64,000 bases of DNA from Wurfbainia villosa. Its lineage: Eukaryota; Streptophyta; Magnoliopsida; Zingiberales; Zingiberaceae. The stretch covers positions 105,141,179 through 105,205,178 of the forward strand of contig CM045996.1 in assembly GCA_025175895.1 (NCBI GenBank), read 5' to 3'. The notes beneath the pieces are model-generated. The model saw only the letters and a program-made list of their open reading frames with translations. It did not search any database and had not been told where the DNA came from. Shown piece by piece: positions 9,985-20,685 of this stretch. The translations under genes and the position numbers were made by a program. How positions within the stretch are numbered: the stretch's first letter is position 1; each line of letters begins with the position of its first letter.

Positions 9985-12900
9985 TCAATCGCTACGGTAT
10001 CTAATACCATAGGCTCTAACATGACCCTCAAACTTACTTTGAGGTAATGCCTTAGTCAAAGGATCCGCTAAGTTTCTTTGAGTGCGGATTTTCTCGATTT
10101 GTATTTCCTTCCTACTAATGATCTCTTTGATCAGATGATAGCGGCGAAGCACATGTTTGGATCGTTGATGAGACATTGGTTCTTTTGCCTGTGCAATTGC
10201 TCCATTGTTGTCGCAGTAGACCGATATTGCTTCAACAATGGCTGGAACCACACCAAGTTCATAAATGAACTTCTTGATCCAAATCGCTTCCTTTGCTGCT
10301 TCCGAAGCTGCAATGTATTCTGCCTCAGTGGTAGAATCCTCTACAGTATCTTGTTTGGAAATTTTCCAACTCACTACACCCCCATTCAAGGTGAACACAT
10401 ATCCAGACTGAGATCTGGAATCATCCTTGTCTGTCTGGAAGCTGGCATCCGTATACCCGCGTATCACCATGTCCCCTTCTCCATATATTAGGAACACATC
10501 CTTAGTTCTTCTCAAGTACTTAAGGATTATCTTAACAGCCGCCCAATAATCCATTCTTGGATCAGACTGGTATCTACTCGTGACACTCAGAGCATACGAT
10601 ACATCAGGCCTCATACATAACATAGCATACATGATAGATCCTATTGCGGATGCATAGGGAATCTTACTCATGCAAATCCTCTCGTCTTCTATGTGCGGAC
10701 ACATAGACTTTGAAAGGTGTATCCCATGCATGATAGGTAGGAAACCTTTCTTGGATTCCGACATGCTAAACCTCTTTAGCACTCGGTCTATATATGTAGA
10801 CTGCGAAAGACCAAGCAATTGTTTCGATCTATCTCTATAGATCTTAATCCCGAGAATGTAGGTTGCTTCTCCTAGGTCTTTTATGGAGAATGTCTTGAAC
10901 AACCAAATCTTAACTGACTGTAAGACTGAAACATCTTTTCCTATAAGTAATATGTCATCGACATACAATACTAGGAACACGACTGCACTCCCACTAACCT
11001 TCTTGTACCCACAAGGTTTGTCTGGATTTTGTGAGAAATCAAACTTTTTGATTGTCTCATCAAAACAGATATTCCAGCTCCTGGATGCTTGCTTCAATCC
11101 ATATATGGACTATCGCAATTTGCATACCTTGGTTTTATCAACCGATGTGAAACCCTCAGGTTGTATCATATACATATCCTCGAGCAGGTTTCCATTAAGG
11201 AAAGCTATTTTCACACCCATTTGCCATATCTCATAATCATAATGAGCTGCTATGGCCAGGAGCATCCAAATGGATTTAAGCATAGCTACAGGCGAATAAG
11301 TCTCGTCAAAATCAACACCTTGCTTTTGACGATATCCTTTCACCACCAATCTAGCCTTATAGGTAATCACATTACCATCCATGTCGATTTTCTTCTTGAA
11401 AACCCACTTGCACCCTATAGGCTTTATGCCTTCAGGTGGGTCAACCAAGTTCCAAACTTGGTTTTCATACATGGAATCCATTTCTGACTTCATGGCTTCA
11501 AGCCACTTATCCCTTTCTGAACTTGTCAGAACTTCTTCATAACTGGTAGGCTCCTCATCATCAATGAGTAACACGTCGTTCGATTCACTTACGAGAAATC
11601 CATATCTCTCAGGAATATTGCGTGTTCTACTAGATCTATGAAGATGTGGTGTTTCAATAGGTCCAGCCGATTGCTCATCACTATGAGTTATCGACTGTTG
11701 TACTTAACCAGGTATCTCATCAATGTCTATTTGAGTCTCTCAAGCCTCCTCAAGCTCGATGACACTCCCACTGTTTTCTTGCAAGAGAAACTCTTTCTCT
11801 AGAAACACAGCATGCCTTGAAACAAACACCTTTTGTTCCACAAGATGATAGAATTGGTAACCCCTTATTTCCTTAGGGTATCCAATAAATAGATATTTAT
11901 CAGACTTAGCATCCAATTTGTCTGATACAGTCCACTTCACATAAGAAGAATAACCCCATATGTTCAAGTAAGATACATGAGGTTTCTTACTATTCAATAT
12001 CTCATATGGAGTAGTAGAGACTACCTTGGTTGGCATTTTGTTTAATAAGTAAACAGCTGTCTAAAGTGCATAGCCCCAAAAGGACTTGGGAAGATTCGCA
12101 TGATTCATCATTGACCTAACCATGTCCAACAAGGTCCAGTTACGCCTCTCAGATACACCATTATGTTGTGGTGTATATGGCGGAGTCCATTGAGACAATA
12201 TACCATTGTCTCTTAGATAATCAAACAACTCTTGACTTAAGTATTCACCACCTCGATCCGATCGAAGTATTTTAATACTCTTGTCATGTTGTTTCTCTAC
12301 TTCATTTCTGAATTCTTTGAACCTTTCAAAGGCTTCAGACTTGTGTTTCATCAAGAACACATACCCAAACCGTGAGTGATCATCGGTGAAGGTAATGAAG
12401 TAGCTATAGCCTCCTAAAGCTTGAGTTGACATAGGTCCACATACATCAGTATGTATTAGACCTAGCAACTCTCCCACTCATTCACCTTTTCGTGTAAAAG
12501 TAACTTAGTCGTCTTTCCTTTTAAGCATGATTCGCATGTATCGTATGAATACAATTCAAACGATTCCAGAATTCCACATTGGTGTAATTCGGACATGCGT
12601 TTCTTGCTTGCATGGCCAAGATGACAATGCCACATGTAGGAGTCTAATTGATTATCCTTTCGAGCACACTTGTTGCTCGCTTCGATATTGAAAATGTCAC
12701 TGGATACGTCCAACGTATAAATACCATTGCTCAAAGTTCCAGTTCCATAAAGTACGCCATTCAAAGTTATATAACAACAATTGTTACTAAACGTCAAATG
12801 GTAACCATTTCTATTTAAGCAGGAAATAGAAACAATGTTCTTTATTAGAGAAGGAACACAATAGCAATTGTCCAGTTCCAAGACTAGTCCACTAGGGAGC

Positions 12901-13091
12901 TTCAACAAATAAGTTCCGATGGCGATAGCAGCAACCTTTGCTCCATTGCCAACTCACAAATTTGACTCCCCTCTGACGAGTCTTCTTCTATTCCTTAGCC
13001 CCTGTATGTCATTACATATATGTGAGCCACACCCAGTATCCAATACCCAAGTGTCTAAGGAAATAGAATGACAATCAATAAAAAAGATACC
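9985..13091 (-). pseudogene. pol: A1 pol: PR, integrase, RT, RNase H (broken)
   Basis: Read right to left: protease with intact DTG (WVLDTGCGSHI, near 13040-13060); pre-integrase zinc domain (12462-12908); integrase core with HTD, RSDRGGEY and NGVSERRN (12061-12477); chromatin-proximal integrase tail (11740-12036); RT N-terminal half (11113-11574); and RT with YVDD at 10954-10965 plus RNase H, open from 11109 to a stop at 9985. Lesions: TGA near 12955, frameshift near 12475, TAG 12061-12063, TGA 11740-11742, a further stop near 11705 and TAG 11110-11112. The RT-RNase H block is otherwise long and well preserved, so the copy is only moderately old. Confidence 0.9.
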
Positions 13092-13742
13092 TGAAGAGGA
13101 TGGGGCATCGAATGCCTTCTTCTTCTTCACGGACTCAAGATAAATCTTGCAGTTTCTTCGCCAGTGGCCTTCCTTGTCACAATGATGGCAAGTGCCCTTT
13201 TGTGCTGGTTCTGCCTTTTTATCCTTTTTCTTCCCCTTCTACTGTTCCTTTGACTTCCTCTTAGAACCTTTCTTCGAGGAATCAACTAACAGCACCGTCC
13301 CCTGCTCATGCTTCTCAGAAGGCTCCACAGTCTTCAGCATGTTGAGCAGTACCACAGATGAATCCTCTTGCATCTTAGAGGTGAAGAGGAGCTTGGAGAC
13401 TTCAAACCTTTAGAATCTCACTTACTCATCAAACAACTCATAAAGATGAAAGACTAAGGTATGAGCATCCATATGCTCATGCTGCTTCCACCGCTCGGGT
13501 ACCATCGCGGCTAGCATTATGCAACTCACTAGTTCAAAATCAATCACATGTTTCTGATAGGCCAACAATTGGTCCGGAGTTTCATCATCACTAGGACGGG
13601 CGGGAAGAGGCGCTTCGAGGACATTCATAAGCTTTTCCGCCTTGATAACAATTCTCAAGCTTCTAAGCCTGTCCAAGAAGATCGGCCCAGTCAATTTATT
13701 TGAATTTAAAATAGAGCGCAAATTCAAAGACATCATGATCAA
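13092..13742 (-). pseudogene. gag: A1 gag, internally deleted and broken
   Basis: The start is MIMMSLNLRSILNSNKLTG at 13742, typical of this copia gag type. The N-terminal half ends in a stop at 13422. The rest continues to an intact CCHC knuckle (13149-13190, spacing CX2CX4HX4C). The middle is short: the segment after the EVSKLLF block jumps directly to LLNMLKTVEPSEK. In relatives that I know, roughly 60 residues lie between these blocks. A2 has the same junction, so the deletion was inherited rather than made in this copy. A further stop lies in the Lys-rich linker. Confidence 0.82.
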
Positions 13743-15000
13743 TCGATTAACTTAGAAATACAAAACGAGCATATATGAGAAAGATGATTTAAAATGGATC
13801 AATATACATTCATAAATCCCATTCATTTTTCGAATTTCAAAAACCCCAAAATCACTTCGGGAGATCGTAGGTCCATCTTCGAATGGGCTGATATCCAACA
13901 TAGATATGAACAACCTTGGAGAGAGTCCAACAAGTCATTCTTAACTATGATGGTAGGTATCAAATATACCGATTGCATATCACGTATATGCAACTATCAC
14001 AATGTGCTATCAACTAATTGAATGTTCACACATACATCGGGTTGTTAACACATTAACAAGTATGCATCATATGCATAGCACCCAACTTCACCTCCCTTCA
14101 CATCGACCTTGGAGAGAGTCCAACAAGCCGATGCTCCAGGTTAAAGCCAACCCATTAATCGAGAAATAGTTTTAATATGGTTAGAGCGTATTCAACCAAT
14201 TAGCCCGGCTTGGAGAGAGTCCAACAACCAAAGCTAACGATTGACCTCTGACTCTTACCATATTAGTATTAAACTATTCCATGGTTTGAACATGTTGGGG
14301 TTCGAGCCGGGCTTGGAGAGAGTCCAACAACCCAAACAAGAAACGAAACTCTGGTTCTAACCATATTAATGGAAGGTGTATGCTTTAATATTGAGTAAGG
14401 GTTTTTTTATGTTTCATCTTCTTTGCATGCAGATAACTATTATCTACATGGCATGACATACATCTACATGTCACAACACGCATGACATAATGATATGCAT
14501 CTAATGCAATTACATGACATACAATTATGACATGTACAAAATTTCCTTATATGTCATAACTATTTATGGAAATAAAATATGTTTGAGATTTGATTCTCCA
14601 AATCAAATCATGATTAAATTAGGAAACAAATTTTCAAATCTAATCACATATTTTATTTGTGGAAAGTGTTGATTAAGAAAAGTCAATTTAGGAAATAAAT
14701 ATCCTAAATCATCAAAACTACTTATGGAAATAAAATATTTTAAGATTTGATTTCCCAAATCAAATCACGATTAAATAAGAAAATAAATTTCCAAATCTAA
14801 TCAAATATTTTATTTATGGAAAATATTAATTTCCATAAATACTTCTAACTTTCCAAAAGTAGAAGATTTCCATAAATACTTTTAGACTTTCCAAAATTAA
14901 AAATTTCCATAAATACTTCTAACTTTTCAAAAGTAGAAAATTTCCATAAATAGCATTACAACTATCACAAAATAATTTTACGATTATGTCGAAACACAAC
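13743..15000 (-). other. A1 5' leader with four dispersed 19-mers
   Basis: No gene is visible in 1.26 kb. On the plus strand the motif CTTGGAGAGAGTCCAACAA occurs exactly at 13915-13933, 14108-14126, 14209-14227 and 14312-14330. The A2 leader keeps four related copies in the same order and spacing. The part next to the primer site (14530-14960) is AT-rich, with repeated blocks such as TTTCCATAAATACTTCTAAC. The leader probably carries cis signals such as packaging or dimerisation sites; this is inference. Confidence 0.7.
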
Positions 15001-15017
15001 CTGGGCTCTGATACCAC
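15001..15017 (-). other. A1 primer-binding site (initiator tRNA-Met)
   Basis: On the minus strand GTGGTATCAGAGCCCAG lies directly next to the LTR boundary. It contains the full TGGTATCAGAGCC complementary to the 3' end of initiator tRNA-Met. Confidence 0.88.
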
Positions 15018-17093
15018 TGTTGGGTTTCCGGCACTGCGGCGAGTGTGTGTTCGAACATGTTTCGTAAACATGTGCACAGCGGAAGAAATAAAAATAATAA
15101 ATCTAATTTATTAAAACACACACACCACATGCATGCATAGTACAACATGTGTAGACATAACCGTAATTTCAAATTTTGTAATAAAAGAAAATTTATACTA
15201 CGTATACCTGACGTATCACGTGTAGCGGGAAAGGCATCAACCGGAGCGATCCTCGCTAGAATCGCCTATATCCGTATCCACGCTGAGTATCTTCGGGATG
15301 ACTTCACAAAGTCACGAGCCTCGTCTTTGTATGAGTTACTAGCCTCGTGTCGAAGATGATGTGATCGAGAGAAGATCACAATCCGAATCAAAATTCGGAT
15401 CTAAAACGAGTCCTCAAAAACTCACTTCTCCGGAGAGGTATTCGTCAACCGTTTGACAAATCCTTTGTCCTCCACCTATGAGGATTACCAAATATCGAAT
15501 CTCCAGAAAAGTAGCCACTGTTGGAGCTCCAAACGTCATCCAAACGATGCTTCGACATGAAATAAACAAGCTGTCCAGAAAACTAGACAACTTTGGTGGA
15601 GGATTAGCGTCAGCCAAATAAGGAAGCTAGATGCTCACCTTGTCGCCGGAGCCAAGGAAGATCACCGGAGCTCCTCCGACAGCAGCTAGACGCTGGCAAG
15701 AGGGAAGGACGGCAGCTGCTGGACACCGGTAAGAGGGGCTTGGGCGGTGGTGGGCGGCGGCAAAGAATTGGCGCCGGCTACACCAAGGAGAGGAGGGTGG
15801 CTACTTTAGGGTTGCTTGGATTATGTTTTCACAAAAACCCTTAAGCCCTATTTTATAGATAACAAATTCTCCTAATGGTTATCGGATCATAACCAAAATC
15901 CCATTAACCCGCTCCATTAATTTAAGTTAAAATAAACCAAACCGATTTGGTCTATTTTAAGTTAAAATGAACCGAATAAACTTTGGTTCATTCGTTTAAG
16001 ACAAACCAAACCCCTTTGGTTTATTCTCCACCATTGGATTAGAACCAAACCAATTTGGTTCATCCATCATGTCTTCATAAGACACGGCCCATCCACGCTT
16101 CCATTGCGACTGAAATGATTTCATGCTCGCTCCTTGTTTGGTCCAACCAAACCTAGTTTCTCTCGGTCCGAGAATCTCATTCTCAAGCTTGTTTTAAATC
16201 CTTCGGATTACGGTCATTGTGCGTGTAACCATATAGGTTCTCGGTTTATATTGGTCGTCTATAATTAACCATTAATTATAGAATGATCATGAGTGGAACC
16301 TAGTAGTACATCATGATCCCCAATTAACCGAAAAGATCAACGGCTGATCCATAACTATTTCTGAAACCCTTCAGCAGCTACAATGAATCGTGCCTCATTC
16401 CCTTCACTCATCTTATACCCACTTGGTTTAGGACATGGTCTATAGTTTTAGTCCCCACTAGGTTAACTACGTCACACCTAGGCCATGTATCATTTCCTCA
16501 TCCTACGGATTTTAGTTACTACACATGTATCCAAGAGTACCTTACTCTAAACATGTAATGCTTTGGCCAAAGACTTTAGTAACAATCTGACGAGAGGCCA
16601 TGGGTATACATCTCCTCGCAAGGAGTGGTGAATCCTTTATAGGCTATTCAAACACCTTCGATCACTTCGACTTATACCCAATCATCCCGGGTTCACATCT
16701 CCTCAGAGGTGCTTGCTTAAGATGTCAAAGCATAATTCTTTATGATCAAGATGACTTGAATATTGCAAGTCAAAGGAACATCGCACTTAAGCTGCAGTAA
16801 GAACTTCATTGATATATCTATATATGCAGAGAACCATATGAAGTCTTATGGCTGGTCACTCCAATAAACTAGTTACCATTACTAGCATCCATGATTAACT
16901 TCGAACATCACAATGTCTCCAGCCAGTGAGAATCAGCTTCTTAGATACACCAAGGAGTATACCTCGTGCTAGTCTCGACAGAATTGATGGTGTCCAAATC
17001 CATCAATTCATCGACTATGGATAATTCCGATACATCACAATTACACATGTAGAGATACTCACTAGTTGTGATCCAATCACAAATTCTCTCATG
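15018..17093 (-). repeat. A1 5' LTR, U3 end missing
   Basis: It matches the A1 3' LTR from TGTTGGGTTTCCGG onward, but stops at CTCTCATG (17086-17093). About 150 bp that end the LTR in the complete copy (9812-9964) are absent. It joins a Sirevirus LTR fragment across the shared bases CATG. Confidence 0.88.
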
Positions 17094-17463
17094 TAGTCTT
17101 GGTGGCATAAGTCCAAGCGTACCTTGGCAAAGGAAGTCCAAAGGCAAGTCTTGGCAGCGTAAGTCCAAGCATGTAGTTTTGGCGACGTAAAGTACAAGCA
17201 CACTTTGGCAAAGGAAAACCCAAGACATGACAAAACCGAAGGAAGCTCTTGGAAGCAAAGCGCAAAGGATGAACAAGTCGCGGACTTGGAGGGATCATGG
17301 AGGCGCAAGGCTTAAGAAAGAGCTAGAAGGTTGAGTCTAGGTCTAGGGAGTCAATTCAAGTATGAATTATTCATACTTGATGAGTATCAGTCGACTGTTA
17401 GGGTGCTCGACTGAGTCAGGCTGAAAAGATGATGAACAGTCGACTGCCTAGTCGTGGCAGTCA
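17090..17463 (+). repeat. Sirevirus LTR fragment (SIRE1-type)
   Basis: It matches positions 2 to about 403 closely: the CTTGGCGGCATAAGTCCAAG repeats, the AAGGAAGCTCTTGGAAGC block and the start of the palindrome array (a 36-bp or so stretch near 297-332 is missing here). Both ends are abrupt, into the A1 LTR on the left and NA1 internal sequence on the right. It could be the relic of SIRE1's own 3' LTR, separated by A1 and trimmed by deletions. Confidence 0.8.
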
Positions 17464-18024
17464 ACCAAAATCATGCCATAGTCCTTAAATCAATTTTCAT
17501 TAATCCTAAATGCATGAATGATGATTATGGCATATAAGATAATATAAATAAACATGTGCCAATAATCATGATGTCATGGCATATGAATACAATCTAAGTA
17601 ACACATGACATAAAAACTAACCCTAAGAATGATCATGATATTTTAATAATAAAAATAAGATATGATTTCATGACATGTTATATGGCAATCAAGGCATGAC
17701 AAATGAAGTGTAAGGCATAACAATACCTAAAATTTTAATAGTAGTTTCCATTTGTTAGGATTAAGTTTTTTTGACATATTACACATATCTACCAAGTGTG
17801 CAAAACACCCAAAATGACACACCAAGACCTCAAAACCTAATTGTGCCAATTTGATTTGTCTTTTCAAACTTCTTGAATTTTATTGGCACATCCTAAACTC
17901 CTTTAGGACAAAATTCAAACTTATTTCCAAGGTATCCCATTACCTTGGAAGTGACCTAAAGTGTCAACACTACTATGGTTAAGTTAACTACCTATCCACT
18001 TAGGGTTGACACACACTAATCCAT

Positions 18025-19708
18025 TTAGCATGAGGGAATCACGCTCCTAGGAACGCAATACCTATTGGAAGTCCTTGGGTTAACTAGGTATTCACTAGGG
18101 ATAACTTCCCTTGATACCTTCCTAATGACCCTCCTAGGCTTTGAAGCCTTGGTCATTTGGGTCTTGCCTAGGTCAACTCTAGGGATGACCTCCCTTGTGA
18201 CCTTCGTAGTAGCTTCCTTAGATTTCCTTGAAACCTTAGCCACTAGGCACACACCATGGTTAGCCTTAGGGATAGCTTCCATAGTAACCTTGATTTTTCT
18301 AGACATAGATTGAGTTCCATAATCAAATGGAACATTGTGGTAGGTCTTCTTGGCCTTGTGATCCAAACCTTTATTGCCCTTTGATGGTTCTTGCCTCCTA
18401 GACCCTAGGTTTTGACTCATTGATCATAAATTTTGACTATTTGACCATTGCATTTGATTATGCATCTTTCGAAGGGTATTTTCTAATTTTTCAAGCCTTT
18501 ACCTCAAGGCTTGGTTCTCTAACTCCAATTGCCCAATTTTTTATTTTTCATCTATTATTTGGGCATTATTTTTCTTCTTAGGCATATGCCTACCCTTTTT
18601 AGGGTTAATGCCTAAGTGATTCTCTACCTTATTAATTGACTCCCTAGGTATAATTGTTTTAGGGGTATTTGATCTAGATTTGTCCTTAGCCCCAAAATTA
18701 CAAGATTTTGCACCTAGAATAAAAATCTATTATTTCTAACATGCTCCATATGATTAAGCACAATTGCAAGAGTATTAAAAGCATGCTTTTTAACATTAAA
18801 ATTCGAATGTGCATTATTAAAATATACCTTAGGGTTCGCTTTTAAAGCTCCCCCTAAATGTGATGCTCCTTCTTGTCTCTTGGTTTTCTTCCTTCCCCTA
18901 GGGCATTAACTTCGGTAGTGTCCATGTTGATCGCACTTGAAGCACACAAATGTGCTCTTTGCTCTTCATAATTGGAGCTCCGACATCTTTTGACTTTTGA
19001 TGCCGACACTTTCTCCTTGGCCAATTTTGGACATTTGCTCTTGTAATGTCCTTTCTCCCTACACTCAAAGCATATAATATGAACTTTATTTTTAATTGAA
19101 ATCCTTGTGTTACCTAGGGTGGTGGTAGGAAGAATTTAGTCCAACTCTTCATGGCTCATGGAGGTAGATGCTTCTTCTGTTGCTCCGGTATTGAAGATGG
19201 CCTAATCTCCTCCCCCTCAATCCTCGAGTTGGAGGCTTCCTCCTATTCTTCCACTTCTTCTTCCTCCTCGGATGTTGAACACCTCTCGACCTTCGAATCC
19301 TCACTTTCTTGTGAGGATGAGCACTCCTCTTCAGGCTCTCTCTCTACCTGAGCCACGGATGATTCTTCATGGAGCTTGGCCAATTTATCTCATAGCTCCT
19401 TGGCATCTTGAAATTCACCTAACCTAGACACAATATCGTTAGTTAATGTACTTAATATCATTTGCATTACCTTATCATTTCTTTTGAAGGCTTGCATACT
19501 CTTCGGTCCATCTCTTCTTCTTGAGATATCCACCTTTTGGACCTCTTGGAAGTTCAAATCCCTTCACTAGGATCATCCAATCTTCAAAGTCCATCATGAA
19601 GAAGTTATCCATCCAAGCCCTCCATTGCTCAAACCCTTCTCATTCGTAGGAGGTGTATGAAATTAGCATATTTATGTCCCACCCAAAACCATCATTGGGC
19701 AACTCCAT
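18025..19708 (-). pseudogene. gag: NA1 gag remnant (two zinc knuckles)
   Basis: Translation fragments on the minus strand align along NA2 and NA3 Gag. A start like MELPNDGFGWDIN lies at 19708. Two CCHC knuckles follow, near 19020-19080 (CFECREKGHYKSKC) and 18905-18950 (CFKCDQHGHYRS, with a stop before the last Cys). The basic C-terminus, open from 18420 to a stop at 18025, keeps KPRRVIRKVSREVIP and ends near the conserved WVPKS site, here CVPRS. The N-terminal half has many stops and shifts. It is decayed and non-functional. Confidence 0.78.
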
Positions 19709-19764
19709 CCTTCTTCTTCCCTCTAGCGTGCTCCCTTAGTCGTTAAACCTTGAAGAGCGACCTC

Positions 19765-19833
19765 TCTCTGATACCACTTGTTGGGATCGAAAAGTCTTCT
19801 TCTTCTTAGAGACAACCAGGCTCTAATACCATT
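19765..19833 (-). other. NA1 primer-binding site, apparently duplicated
   Basis: Two copies of a primer-site plus LTR-start pattern lie 55 bp apart: TCTGATACCACT then TGTTGGGATCG at 19779, and CTCTAATACCATT then TGTTGGGGATTG at 19834. I take 19834 as the LTR start, because the sequence after it aligns with the other NA LTRs (…GTGAATAGCG). The intervening 55 bp also begin TGTTGGG. Confidence 0.6.
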
Positions 19834-20685
19834 TGTTGGGGATTGTATGACAACTAGATGGGTGTGAATAGCGCCATTCTATGTCGATGGAATACGATCG
19901 TGTTGCTTGTCTACAATTATCATTAGCGCAGTGGAATACAAATAACAAATAACATGATAACAACAATACAAGCACATAAACACAAACATCGCGATATAAC
20001 ATGGTTCAAAAGCTTAGGGTTCCTACTCTACGGAGTGAGCTCAAATGAGCTCTAGTGATGCAAACACCACCACTAATCAATACACTCATTTTTGGAACAT
20101 TCCGGAGGTGGAGAAACCTCGTACAAATGATTACAAAAGTAATACAATAAAAAAACAACAAGTAAACTAAGAAATACACAAATACAAGTAAAGAAAACTT
20201 TACACTAAGACCTTTGGATTGCTTGCTTGTTGATTGCTTTGGTTTTCTCTTGAAGGACTAGAATGCAACAACAATTCCCCTTCAAATCGCCCCAAGAACC
20301 ATGGCTAAAAACCTTCCCTTCGAGCTCATTATAAAGCTGTAACTCAAGTTGATTTCTACCTAGCAGTTGACTACTCATACCCATCAGTCGACTGCTCCGA
20401 TAGCCGTTGTCTCACAACGACTTAATCCACGCTGGAGAAATTCCAAAGGATAGCCCATCAGTCGACTGTCAAACCCTAGCAGCCGACTGATGCATAGGTA
20501 GTCGAGTCGCTAGTCGAGCATGCCTCACTTTTGTGGCTTCATCCATTAGTTCACTGCCCTCCATGGAAGTCGAATGCTAGGTCAGTCGACTGCCCAATAC
20601 TAGCAGTCAATTGCCAAGGCTATGCGCCCGCAGTCGAATGCTGGTCAACTCCCATCAATCGACTGGTCATAATCCCAGTCGACTG

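Larger units (their letters stand above)
7739..17093 (-). mobile_element. A1: long-LTR copia element (Angela/Tork-like), minus strand
   Basis: The order on the minus strand is 5' LTR (15018-17093, its U3 end missing), primer site, a 1.25-kb leader, gag, protease, integrase, RT, RNase H and a 2226-bp 3' LTR (7739-9964). The RT/RNase H motifs (YVDDILLIG, GYTDASFQTD, STTEAEYIAASEAAKEA) and LTR length suit an Angela- or Tork-related copia lineage; the exact lineage is inference. No target duplication can be tested because the 5' LTR is fused to another sequence at 17090-17093. Multiple stops make it non-functional. Confidence 0.9.

Noticed and set aside
10078..10491. Plus-strand frame of 137 codons
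   Set aside because: It lies antisense to A1 RNase H, which has recognisable motifs.
19151..19351. Plus-strand frame rich in Ser
   Set aside because: It is the antisense of the Ser/Glu linker in NA1 gag.
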